64,000 bases of DNA from Anas platyrhynchos (GCF_047663525.1 NC_092606.1:3346501-3410500), one strand, 5' to 3'; numbered from the stretch's first letter, positions 12,120 to 24,004 are shown. Numbers and translations are program-made. The notes: generated from the letters alone by a model not told the origin.

Positions 12120-12721
12120 CCCCGCGCGGCGCGCAGCCAATGGGAGCGCCGCTCTCAGCCGTCCCCTCCCTTTTCCCCCCACGTAAGCCGCGCGCTGATT
12201 GGTCGCTAGGAGGACGCGGGCTCCCTCCCCTCAGCTCGACGGGTGAGGTGAAGGGAGATGGGGCGGGGGGGGGGAATCGCGGGCCTGGCGCTGCTCCGCT
12301 CTCGTCATTGGGTGGAAGGGTTTGAGGCTGACCAATCAGAGGAAAGATGGAGGTAGGACGGGCCAATGAGGTGGAAAGGAGGAGGGCAGGAGCACAGCCC
12401 TCTGCCAATAGAAGCTCAGCGCTCCCTACGCCAGCCAATCCCCGCCCGCCCCCACTCCACCCCCCCTCCGTCTCGAGGCGCTCTCTCCGCGAACCAATCC
12501 CCGCCCGCCGCTCCCCGCGGCGCCCAATCAGCACCCCCGTACCTCCGCCAGGGTTTACATCCCCTCCCGCCCAATAGCGACAACCCTCCCTCAGCGCCCA
12601 ACCAATGGGAGGCCAGCTCCGACTGACAGCTGCCCAATGGCAACCCCCGTCTCTCCGCGGCCCGCGGCGCGGGGGGCGGGCATCTCCTCCGCCGCCGCCT
12701 GAGGAATGTCAACTATTCAAC
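12120..12721. promoter_or_regulatory. PRR11-SKA2 bidirectional promoter with twelve CCAAT boxes
   Basis: Between the two divergent genes lie twelve CCAAT pentamers. Ten are on the plus strand, starting at 12137, 12332, 12363, 12405, 12435, 12494, 12524, 12571, 12602 and 12634. Two are on the minus strand (ATTGG at 12198 and 12307). Most neighbour spacings are 25-32 bp or about twice that. The region is GC-rich and no TATA box was seen. NF-Y is the known binder of CCAAT, and the mammalian PRR11/SKA2 pair is reported to share an NF-Y-driven bidirectional promoter. Confidence 0.85.
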
Positions 12722-15700
12722 ATGGAGACGGCGCTCGCCAGGCTCGAGACCATGGTGAGGCCGGGGCGGGCGGCGGCGGGGCCGGGGGGCGGCGGCCGAG
12801 CCCCGGAGCTGCCTCCTGAGGGGGAGAAGGGGGCCGCGGGCCTCGGTTTGTGAGGTGTGGGGGGGTGGTGGGGGGGGCGCGGTCCTCGTAGCGGCCGGGT
12901 TGGGTTGGGCCGGGTCGGACCGTTCCATTCCGCTGCCCCCCCCCGGCCACGCGCGCGGAGGGAGGGGGGGCGTGGAGCGGCGCGCTGCTGGGCGAGTCCA
13001 TTCCTCACAGCGCGGGGGGGGAAAGGAAAGGAGAAAGGAAGCGGAGGGGGGGGGGAACCACACACAGGACTCACACCTGGGCTGGCCCATTGTCCCCGCG
13101 GGGGGGGGGCGGGTTGGGATGGGCCATTCCATAACGTGTGTGGGGGGGGAGGGGGGAGTGGAGGTTTCCCGCCCAGCGCTGAGGGGCTGAGGGGAGGCCG
13201 CGGGGCCCGGCCGGGAGCGGGACCGGCACCGGGGGAAGGGAGCGGGGGGGGGGGGGGGGAAGGAGCCGCCCGCAGCGCCTCGCCCGGCCGGGACCGGCAT
13301 TGCCGGGCCGCCCGCCCTCAGCACCGGGCTGCCCGGGGGGCTGCGAGGGGCCCTGGCGGCTCTGGAGCCCCGGGGGACTCCGCGATGTTGCTGAATTGCG
13401 GGGCCTCAGCCCGCGCGTGAGGTAATTCTCCAAAACCCGGTGCTCCTTTGTGGTGATTTTTGTTTTTTTTGTTGTTTTTTGAGACTTCCAGGAATCGTTG
13501 GAATTCCAAAAATGTCAAAGTTGTGTGGTTTCAAAGGGCTGTTAGGTGCGGTAATTGTCAAACCAGAAAGGGCCTCGGCAGGAGATGTGGGAAAAGACAT
13601 TATTCGCTGCAGAGACGGTCTAATTTCTACTTATGTGGTTGTTTTTTTGTTTGTTTTTGTTTTGCTTTTGTTTTCCTGCCTTCTGGCAACCTTGGTTTTA
13701 ATTTAAGAATAAAAAATAAAATAAAAAAGGGTTTATCAGTACACACACCACTAAAGGAGAGGAAAAAAAAATCTAGGAAAATAGAAGGAGAACGCGATGG
13801 GGAACATTGCACATCAACACCATCCCTTAACCTGCTGTGTGCAAGGCTCTCACTGATACACAGAGCTGGTGTGCTGCTATCTGCTCACTTTAAACTTTTA
13901 GTTTACTTTTTAATGTTCTTCAGTCACTTTTCTCCAGCACATCCCTGAAAGCATCAGCAGCAGCTAAGTAAGGGTGGCCTGAAAAGAAAGAAGGGGCTGA
14001 GCATTGTCAGCAGAGGATTCAAACCCTTACCAAGTCCTCAGCTTAATTGCACTTTCAAACCACAATTTTATTGTGAAGTACCCATACTTTTTGAGGTTAT
14101 TTTTGTTCTCCTGTAGTTACAGACCTGTGGTAATCATACCAAACACGTGCAGTGTTTGATTTCAGTGACACGCTGCACTCTTGTCAAAGCTCTGAAGTTG
14201 TTCCTGTGGCAGATTCAAAACCTCAGCCCTGCCCACAGTGTGTGCTTCAGCTCCCTGTGTCTTTTGTTAGTTGCTGCTGTTTTAAAGCCCAGTTTGAGTA
14301 ATTTCATTTTTCCTTGTAACTTTTTTTTTTCTTTCTGTGTAATTCTGCTTAGAAACACCCAGGCTAGCTGTGTGTTTGTTGTTATTGTAGTAGGTTTTGG
14401 TTTTGTTCTTGTCGTTTGTTTGTTTTTCAGTGTTATGGTTTATTTCACTGTTTTAGTGAAAGCCGTGCTTTTAAAGTTGGACTACTAATTCCTCACTTTA
14501 GGACATGTAAATAATTAAAGAGGTATTTTGATTAGTTGCCCTTAAAGTTAATGGGGGTGTTTATCTATGGCAGTGGAAGGAGATGGTGATGTGTCACTGT
14601 CTGACGATCTACGTTACAAGTACACCAAAAGCATCTTGCACTGACGTGTGGAGACCTCAGTGGGGTCAATTATCTGCACAGATGGCTCATACAAACTTCC
14701 AGAGGTTTGGAGATTCTGGCTTGGTCTTTCCCCCTGTCCTGATTATCCAAAACCATCTGGAGAATCCATTTGAAACCCAACTGATTTTTAAATGTACCCC
14801 TTAGCCTGACATTTTTCTGTTCGAGTCTTCTGTTAAGTCCTTCCTGCAGAAGGTGGCGTCCCTGGCTGGATCTCTCCCCAGAACACTTGTATTTCCCCCA
14901 GAGGTTTTGACATGCATTTCCTGAAAAGTTTCATTTTAGTCTCATGGACCAAGGAATAAATTCTTGTGTAGGAGCTTAAAAACGATGTGAATGAAAATGC
15001 CAGGTAGTCTTCAGTTCTCTGAGGGTAGTGCTCAAAGTACAGTAATAAGAAGTGTTGAATGACCCACAACATCTATAAGACGAGCTTCATTAGGAGACAG
15101 ATTGTAAAGCTGTCTCGTTAGCAATGCTTTCCAGTATGCAATTCAGTGGTGTGCCGCGGAAGAAACTTGAGTTTGGTGGACATTCCTTTAGTAAAACTTG
15201 ATACCAAATGGATAAAGGGGCAGATGCTGTGAGAGTGCTTCAGTCAGAGCGACTTAGTTAATTCCTGTGACTGTATTTCTGTTGCAATGGACTTCCTCTT
15301 TTCTCTGAGCGGTGTCTGTCCAGTGCCCTTTTTATGTTGTACTACTAGTGATCGTACACAAAGCAGTGCAATGTTAAAAGGGCATTGGCCAGCGATGCTA
15401 TCGGCGTTACTCACCGGGTTACGGAGCCGCAAGTCCTAAGTCGCTGTTATGTCTGAGACCAAAGGTGCTTTGAAAAACAACTTCAAAGTGAGATTGTAAA
15501 CTTTTTTATTTTTATTTTACTCACTGTCTCCTAGTTGTTTGCCAAGGATAAATGTTAAGTGGTATTTTGTTGAGGGATTTTTGAAACAGCAAAGATCCCA
15601 TGGCTTGCTGCAGCTGAGCAAACCAAGCTACCAGGACGACTATGAGGAGTTCCCATGACAGTGTTCCCACATCACCCAATTGAGGAATTTAGAAAAATAT

Positions 15701-18700
15701 TGTTGCCAGCAGCTGGCTTCAAGGATGGGATTTACGTGACTGCTAATAACAAAGGGGTTGTTTTCTTGCAGGTGGGGTTGTTTTCTTGCAGTTGTTTGTC
15801 TGAGTGCTTTTGGCCAATAATCTTGTGTGAGACACTATCTGCCCCTGTTAAGTTTGCTATAAAAGTCAGGCTGTTCGGGTAATAAAGGGGAGCATGATCT
15901 GAACATACTACTGTCTGTCGTGTTTTCGGCCGTTCTTCCTGCAACAGTATTTAATGACAAATCCCATCAACTCTGTGTGTGTGTCCTTCGAAGTAAGTGC
16001 CCTGCAAAGAGGAAGGAACACTGTGTAGGATTCTTACAGCCTGCAGGGTTTTCTGCGGTAATGTCCTAAGTTAGCTCAGGTTGTTCTGAGTGCATCAGCC
16101 ATCAGCCATCTCTCTCCTCCCCGTTCCTCTGTTCCTTGTGTTTTCTTATTAAGAACAGTAATGCTGTCAGACCCGCCCAGTCCTCAGCCTTTGTATATGA
16201 AGTTACTGGTTTTATTAAAAAGAGGAACAGCTTTATGGAGATGCATGAAGTACACCCCCAGTTCATGGTCCTCTAACAGGCACGAGGTAACCCCAGTGAT
16301 AATTTATATCCACGGTGTTTGGAAATGAGGGTGTGTTCACGTGCAGTTTAAAGTGACCGAATAAACTCGTGTGTCCATAAAATGTTCTCTGTAACACAGT
16401 TTAAGAGCATCTGTCTGATAGAGGTTTACCATTTCCTCTTGCTATGAGACAAACCTAAAAAGACATAAACTTTGAAATTCAGTTGCTAGTTAAAAGAGCA
16501 CCAAATAGTGCAAAAATGAATTTCTGATGGATCTGTTGAACATTTTGTTGGGTGTTTTTTTTTTTTTTTTTTTTTTTCCTCTTCTGGTTAGTGGAATGAC
16601 AGTGATTACGACCAATAATAATGTCTAGAAATGTGAAAGTCCTTGCATGTCTGTATTAGGACTGGGTGAATGTTGCCTTACCAAACGTCTGACCCACAGA
16701 AACTGCTGACATATTTTTTCCAATACGTATTTTGAATGTATTGATTACTTGTTTCGAATTCTTGCTGCTAACGAATGCTCTGACTTTATTGCACTACTGT
16801 ACTTTACAGCTAGCAGTGCAATAGTATTGTCAAAGCATCTGAAAGCAGAGCATGCAGCAATGGCTTGAGAGTTGCCTTACAGTTTCTAACGCTTTCCACT
16901 AAGCCTATGAGTAAATTACAACTGTACATCACATAAAGTGCATTTTCTGTGTGACTGTTGTAGAGAATTCATACAAATGGTCCTGACCTATAACGCTAAG
17001 GTGAGATTCTTGCAGGTGCATGTTTCCTGAGATACAGCAAGAAATAAATAGTTATAAAATAATACTTTTTTTTTGGTCCTGAATCACAGTAGCAGCATAG
17101 TGTTAATGGCTCATTGTTGTCCTGGAAATCTCAAATTATCAGTGTTGAAATATCCATGAAGCTCCGCTCTTGGAATAATTTTAAAAGCCACCCATATTTG
17201 TTGTCTGTATTCCCAAGAGTTAGCAGTCAGAGGAAAGAGGTGGAGAAAAGCAGAAAACGATTGTTCTGGCATGCCTGTCCCTAGAAGTGAAAAACAAAAA
17301 ATATTTGCTAATGGAGGAGCACAGGAATAGTTGATCCCTTAGGAAAAGTCTCTCGTGAACTCCTTAAAAAAAATGTAGTGTATTAACAAGCTTTATCCTT
17401 CCTGTTTTATCATGAGTGGTTACTAAAGGCTACCTCCAAAGCACACTGAAGTTTGTGGCTTTAGCTGTAAGCGCTGCTAGTTAATACTTTGGGGGTGCAG
17501 TTAACAAACAGCCTTATTTTGATCCTAAAAGTCGCAATGATTACTTCATTGCTAAGCTCAGCATAATTAGTGAAAGCTACTGTGAGCTATGTTGTAAGTA
17601 TCTTGAACTTGCTTTCATCAGAGTCTCCTCCATGACTGTAAAATCGCCAAATGATTACATTGAGAAAATAATGAGTTTTTCTTGGTTTCTTTTTGTGAAC
17701 TGGGAAAACTGCCTTTCTTTAGAGGAGAAGTCCTTAATAGGTATTAAAATCGCAGGCTAAAATTAATTAAGTAATAATGCTATCAGCAGACTGTTTTACA
17801 GGGCAATTAGATAACTCTCTGGTGGGTTATTTATCCTGAGGAAATAAATGTGATGTCATCAATTTTATTATCTATTATCTATTTATTATCTGCTCTGGCT
17901 TACTGGGGAACAATAAAATGTGTAATTGTTACTATAATAATCTGAGAGAATTCATTCCTCATATAATTAATAACAAAATCTCTGATACACTTTGCTCTTC
18001 AACACTTACTCATAGTTTCTGCTGGATAAACAGACGAGTATTATGGTTTAGCTAGGAGAATTCGTAATGTTTGAAAAGTACCTAGCCAAGGGAAAGCTTT
18101 ATAAATTGATGGAATGTATATTAATGTCGGGGAAAAAATCAAACATCTTCTGCAACATGTGAAGATCTGTTGAGAAAAGATGCACTGTTCTTGTGTCTTG
18201 CTGTAACTTCGCTCTTTGGAGTACTGCTTACAAACTTGAGAGGTTTGGCACTGAAAGGGCACGTAATGCTGGAATGGGTGGGAACGCTGTCATGCGTTTG
18301 GGGAGCTGTAGGAACATGGGAGTAGCGGAAAGATATAAAGCAAATATGGTCTATTTTAGGTTAGATAAATATAAAGAGGCTACGATCAGTAGAAGTGTGT
18401 GTATATGCTTGCTTAAATGGCACACGAGAGGAAAATGCTCGTGTCCAGACTTACGTTTGTACCGGGTATGGCAAATGGGGTAATGTCTGCGGCTGAGAGC
18501 TTACATGTAAGGTATCGAAGTAATTCTGCAAAGTGGTTTCCTACTGCGTTGCTTTTTATTACCTGGATACTGTATAGCTCTTTGGATGACGGGTTTTAAC
18601 TTATAAAATTACAGGATTAGAAGTCTCAAAGTTTATTGCTTTATACTTTTCAGGCTAGATGAGTGTCGGCGTAATTGGCAACCATCCTCTAATGGAATAG

Positions 18701-21700
18701 ATTGGAGGAGCAGAGGAGGCATCTGTCTTCTGCTTTCCTGAAATACAGGAAAGGCAAATGGTTGGGGTTTGTCTGCATTTCTTTTTAAATATAATGTGGC
18801 TAATCCTAAATATTTTAGTTCCAGAAGGCAGAATCTGATCTGGATTATATTCAACACAGACTGGAGTTTGAAATAATGAAAAGTCTTCCTGATAATCTGT
18901 CAGCAGAGGTAGTATTTTCAAATTAAATTAATAACTTTTATTGCATTCTGCGTGAAGTTGGTAATAAATAGGTTTTATTCTTTAATATGGAAACGTGAAT
19001 GTTCTTTTATTTGATGTTTTTTTATAATAATGTCTTTCTTGCATCATACACCAGGATAACTGACATAATATGAATTTAGTGCAGAAACTGTCAGAAAACC
19101 CTACATTCTTGGTATAGTGAAGTTCTCCCATGTTTCACTCTGAGAAATGAGAAGTGTTAACACCTAATTTTCACAGAGAGTATTCTATCTTGGCTATAAC
19201 TCGTCCTCACTGGGAGACCAAAGATACACTTGCTAGTCAGCAGTGACTAAATACAGAGCTGGGAATGGATGAGAGAAAGATTAAAACAATAAATGGCAGT
19301 ATGTAGAAGCCTTCATAAATAAGTCCTTGCCTCCATGTGTATTGTGACATAGTGGAAAAATAATCTTTTTATTTAGAAGTCCCTAATTTATTCCAAATCA
19401 GAAAAGCTATTAAAATTCACAAACATAATAATGTATTTATTATGGAACCACAGAGTTGTACTGGTTTATTAACACCACCTATCGTTTGTGCACATGAAAA
19501 ACTAAATGTATGGGTGAAAGATACTCTCAGCTGCACTTTTCATTGTAAAGGGTTGTTTCACGTTATATTCTTGTTTTTCTGACTCCTATGCTTTTAAATC
19601 TTATGTGGCAGCATAAATTTTTTCTTCTTGAACAGTTTAAATGTACCTTTAATTTCCACATAGGAAAACCCGGTTACTCTCTTAGAAGAACTCTCGGTGG
19701 TGAAATCTCGTTATAAAACATTATGTATGCAGCTGGAAAAAGTTTCCTTAGAGCAGAAGGAATCCATGAACGGCATCCGTGCTGCCCTAGAGAACACAAT
19801 GAAGATGGTTCAGACACTACAGCAGCACGCTGATCTGCAGGTAGCAGTCTCATTTCAGTAACTTGGCTCTCACGCCTGTAAATGCCCATGCATTTGTGTA
19901 ACCTCTGTGTAGCTGTGAGTGGTTTCACTGGAAACTCTTAAATGTATAGGCTTGTAGAAAATAAGAAAACAGTTTACCAGAAGAAATGTTTGCAAGATCG
20001 AAGCTATTTTTGTAAATCACTAACCTGATTTATCACTTATCAGTTAAACTAGTGGTATTTAGTCTGAATTAAAGCTATGCTGTAAGTGGATAGTATGACG
20101 TTTGAATAGTTTCACAGCTGTGTCCCAGTCCTACGACGACTTCTTTTTAAAAGTAGTTACCTTAAAGAAATCAGAAAGACAAAACAATTTTTGAAAAGCT
20201 TTTAAGTGACGAATGTTTTTTTCACTGTCTAAAATGCGTAAGCTAAAAATACACTGTAGTGTATGGGTGACAATATAGTTAGCACAAAGAAATGTTTCCT
20301 CTCAGTATGATAATGCCTCTGAACTCCCCCCAGCATTTTTGTAAGTGGTCTTCAGACATCGCTGCATTACAATTTTGAAAAGGTTGTGAAAGCATTGCTT
20401 TTGTCCCCCTACAAATAAGGTGATTTAGATGAAAAATGTTAACTGATAATGTAGAGGCAGAGATAGGATTGGTGTGACTAAAGCATTCTCCTGGATCTGA
20501 GCTCTCCCATCAGCGTTCTGATGACAGTGCCCTGACATTGTGTTTAATCTGTCAACAGATCTAGACAAGGTAGTGGTAAGTCTCTATAGAGAAAACGTAC
20601 CGTATAATGATTTAAAAGACAGTAATTATTATGTCACAGGAAGAAAAAATATTTTCTTTGTGTTCCAAGGATGCGATGCCAAGAATAATTTACATATAGG
20701 ATTTTGTTACAGTGGAAGACTGTTGTGTTTCTAAAGTTACATTTAGACTTTTTAGCTAATGTTGTACTTGACTATTTCCTAAAAAAAAAATTGATTAAAA
20801 TGTTATGGAGAAACTTAACTCTTCAAGTGAAATACTTCTTTATATGAAATAATTCATTTTATTTTCATTGAGCCATTTATACTACAGTGTTAAAGGAACA
20901 TTGTGATTGGGTTTTCAGAAATACTAAGCTTGTCAACTTGCTTTCATTTAATGCGAAGTAGGAATTTACTGTTAGTTTGCATGTGAAAACAACTACACAA
21001 ACACTGAGTTCATTTGTAAATATCATCACCCTAGGAACTGGAAGTATCAGAGTTCTTGGTATCTTTTTATTTTCTAGCGCTCACCTCTGTCAGAAGAAGA
21101 ACAGACTGCAGCACAGCAGTTAACCTGTCAAACTGTTAAAGAAATGGAATCGCTAGTGGAAGAGGTAATTAGGCCACAGAGTGTCAGTATTCCAGAAACC
21201 ATTAATCCTGAGTAGCTCAACTCAAGTCAGAAGGGCTGTTTCTGTACCTTAATATCTCTCAATTGAATGGAGTTTTTCAGAAGTGAGCTGAAGTTCCTCA
21301 CAAATCTTTCCAGTTTTACTGTGTACTGATTAAGTTGATGATTTAATTTCCTGTGAAATCTTAAATAAAGTTTGGAATATGACCAGCAATAGTTTAAGTG
21401 TATTCTAACTGTAATGTGATAGAACATAAATCTAAATGAATACTTGTTAAAAAGTTGGATATTCTCCCAGAGCTTCTTGAGGCACAGACTCTTAGTATAG
21501 TTATCTGCAAAGGTTTGGTCTGGGTCTCATAATAAAAGCAAAATAGTAATCAAAGTGAATAGAGGATAATGGTCTTGATAAATGCTCTGTTTTTGTCTTT
21601 CCATTATTCTAAAGCACTTAAGATATAGCTGGTATAAACAGCCCCAGTGCAAAATGTAGCCATATCCCACTGCTGCTGAGGCCAGTTTAATTGGTATTGT

Positions 21701-23509
21701 TTCCTATGTTGTCAGTGAGTGTGTTTTGAAGATATTCTACAAGTTCTCTGAAAGGCAGAAGGAATGGAAAGCTGCCACAAAGGCCCTGGGATTTTTTGTC
21801 AGTGCTGTATTTATTTTCTGGCTGAGGAAATCTGGGTTTAGCTACCTTTTGCTTGTCAGGACTGTCAGCCTCTGAAGGTTGCCTGAGAATAGGAAAGCCA
21901 TTTTTTTCCTTTGCTGCTTGTGCAGTGCTTTTAACTACATCGGTACTGGAATGCAAAGGAGAAAGCTGAAGAAGTTCATCTGACTTGCATATGAATCTTG
22001 CTCCTATCTTCAAACTTATTTTATTTGAAACCAGGATTTGTTTAATGCCTCAGATTCTGCTGTTTACTGCAGTGGTTGCAAGATCCTTGGTTATCCAATG
22101 GTAAAATGTAATTGCCAATACAGAAATGAAATTGCAGAACCTGCTTTCTAAACTGAACTCCAAGAAATCCTAACATTATCTCTTGTTTATTTTTAGCCAT
22201 TTGGTTCAGGATCTGTAGTTCCCAGCTCAGTTGAAGGTAAGTGCAGGAAGAATTTTCCACTGTTTTTTTGCTTGACCCTTAAGTCTGATTCTCCCCACCC
22301 CCTACACCTAGCCCCAGTAAGTAACCTTTGGGATTAATACTAATCTCTCCTAAGACTTCCATCTCTAATATTGAACTCTAATAGTTCTCTGCTATTTAAA
22401 CATATCAAGTTATTACCCAGAATTCAGCAATTAATAACTTAAGCTGTTGTACTTTCTGAAATGGCAGTTATGCCTTCAAATAACTTTACCCCTAGTACAA
22501 CAGGGGCAAATCTCTCAGTCAGACCATGTAGACCTATTTCAGTGTTTTCTTAAAAAGAAGTTAAAGTACTGTCTTGTCTTTGGCCTGATTTCTGAAAAAA
22601 CAAATACCTTCTATTTTAATTTTTTTAGAGTCAAAATTCAAACCGTTAACTGAGGAAATGCTTGTGTCCGTACCAAGGAGTATCAGAAGCTCTGTTAAAC
22701 TAGCAGATGTGAACAACTTGTACAGGGAGCTATTTAACCACTTCATTGTAAATAAGAACAGGTGAGACTTACAGCCACTCATTACTAAGAATTTTGTAAG
22801 TTGTAAAGAAATTCACCATTTTCAAATGAAACAAACAGCTAGTTAACCATTTGCTGCTCTGACTTTGCATTTAATTTTGCTCCCTGATGGCCTTCCTGGT
22901 TAGGTATATATCCCAAAGCGTTAGGCCATCATACAAAACAGCCTAAATTTCTTCGTAGAAAAGTGGCATTTATAATTGGATAATTTACAATACCGAATGT
23001 CAGGTTCTTCAGAAACAGTCTGTTTTTTTCAAAATCCTAATGGTAAACACTGACCCTGAACTCCACCACCACCACCCCTTATCTCTCCCACAAGCCCTGA
23101 CACCTTCCTGGGATTAGTGCTGCAGATCTCTTGAAGGTGATGGCAAAAATGAGGAAGTTTTAAGCTCGGAAATACTGTCTCTTTAATCCTGAAGCTGGGT
23201 TAGGAAGTGATTGTTCTTAGATTAACGCAGCACAGTAAAGTTGATGACAATCTCAATAGTATGAGAATTATGGAACACTTCTTAAAAATCATTCTTTAAA
23301 CAATACGGGCTTTTTAGCCGTTTTCTGACAGACCTGCTGTTTGATACCCTGTTTTGCTAAACAGTTTGCTCTTGCCTTACAGTGCTGCACTGAGTGTTTC
23401 GCAGATGAACAAGATGAATATGAAAGCCACTGACTCAAGAATACGAATCTTAAAAGAACTTGCTATTGTGGAACTTGACAGACAAGGAAATGTTAAATTA
23501 GTTGCATAA
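12722..23509 (+). CDS. SKA2: SKA2, spindle and kinetochore-associated protein 2 (7 coding exons, long form)
   Basis: SKA2 joins SKA1 and SKA3 in the outer-kinetochore complex that tracks microtubule ends in mitosis. Coding exons are 12722-12754, 18819-18908, 19664-19840, 21078-21164, 22197-22236, 22629-22761 and 23383-23509. All are GT-AG with continuous phase, giving 228 aa. The start [11 protein letters not shown] matches human exon 1 in length (11 codons). Residues 12-118 match the human coiled-coil core ([46 protein letters not shown]). The human protein ends about here at 121 aa, whereas this frame continues through three more exons to a C-terminus of [13 protein letters not shown]. Promoter, divergent PRR11 and mitotic role fit G2/M control. 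The core is certain; use of the long tail is likely but needs transcripts. Confidence 0.93.
12855..13260 (+). other. G-run-rich start of SKA2 intron 1
   Basis: Many runs of 7 to 17 guanines lie on the plus (non-template) strand just downstream of the SKA2 promoter, within the CpG island that continues to about 13400. Such G-skewed sequence can form G-quadruplexes and R-loops. No coding exon was recognised here; the open frames reflect GC content. Confidence 0.6.
15312..15398 (+). ncRNA. miR-130-family microRNA precursor in SKA2 intron 1
   Basis: The 22-nt stretch 15364-15385 starts CAGTGCAATGTTAAAAGG and equals the mature miR-130a-3p type sequence, with seed AGTGCAA. Upstream, GTCCAGTGCCCTTTTTATG can fold back on it to give an imperfect stem with a loop around 15345-15360. 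The hairpin lies in the sense direction of the host gene SKA2, so it is probably processed from its intron. In chicken the name may be mir-130c or mir-130a; the sequence alone does not decide. Hairpin ends are approximate. Confidence 0.9.
15754..15793 (+). repeat. 20-bp tandem duplication
   Basis: Two adjacent copies of GGGGTTGTTTTCTTGCAGGT occur, the second differing in the penultimate base. Each copy contains a pyrimidine tract and CAG, like a splice acceptor, but no exon follows. Confidence 0.8.
16762..16850 (+). ncRNA. MIR301A: miR-301a precursor in SKA2 intron 1
   Basis: The 23-nt stretch 16814-16836 (CAGTGCAATAGTATTGTCAA and three more bases) equals mature miR-301a-3p. The opposite arm at 16777-16798 (GCTCTGACTTTATTGCACTA and two more) equals the known 5p form. 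The arms pair across a loop near TGTACTTTACAGCTAG, and outer CTGCT/AGCAG bases extend the stem. In mammals MIR301A also lies in the first intron of SKA2, so position and sequence agree. It shares the AGTGCAA seed with the hairpin 1.4 kb upstream. Confidence 0.97.
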
Positions 23510-23875
23510 ACAAACGTTCGGTCCGTTCTCATTTGACACACAAGCATCTTCGTCATAGCTCCTGAATTATTAAAAAGCAAGTATTTCTTTGTTGTCCGAG
23601 GTACAAAAACACTGTTGGAAAGTTGTTCGTGTATCCATATAGAAATTCTATTTCTAGTACTTAAAAATGGCAGAATGAAAAAATGTTGAGGTTGGTATTT
23701 GATCTCGGGTATTTATAGGATTTAGACGATGCATTTTTGAACAGTGTTGTTAACCATGTGACGTTTCCATATTCTTGCTTACATTCCTGACATTCCTGTT
23801 TTTAAGGCAAATAACCCAAGCCACTTAATTGTACTTATACTCCTGAATAAATGATGAAAGTCAAGGAGACGGGGC
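23510..23875 (+). other. SKA2: SKA2 3' UTR
   Basis: The SKA2 stop is TAA at 23507-23509. A canonical AATAAA lies at 23846-23851, giving a 3' UTR of roughly 360 nt. The site is read from the signal only. Confidence 0.65.
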
Positions 23876-24004
23876 CATAGATTTATTACGCTTCTGTTTA
23901 AATGACTCCTGACCCTGAGCCCTGCCCTAACCCCTGAACCTGGCCCCTGACCCCTTTCATTTTCCTTTGATGTGAACTGGCTTTTTACAGTCCAGTAAAA
24001 CTGC

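Larger units (their letters stand above)
12755..18818 (+). other. SKA2: SKA2 intron 1
   Basis: This intron of about 6 kb hosts the two microRNA hairpins. It also holds the G-rich segment at its start, a T-run near 16556-16577 and a 20-bp tandem duplication at 15754-15793. No further coding exon was recognised. Confidence 0.8.

Noticed and set aside
12347-13433. Several open frames of 80-200 codons on both strands around the PRR11-SKA2 promoter
   Set aside because: They are Pro/Gly/Arg-rich translations of CpG-island and G-run sequence, with no family match and overlapping promoter elements.
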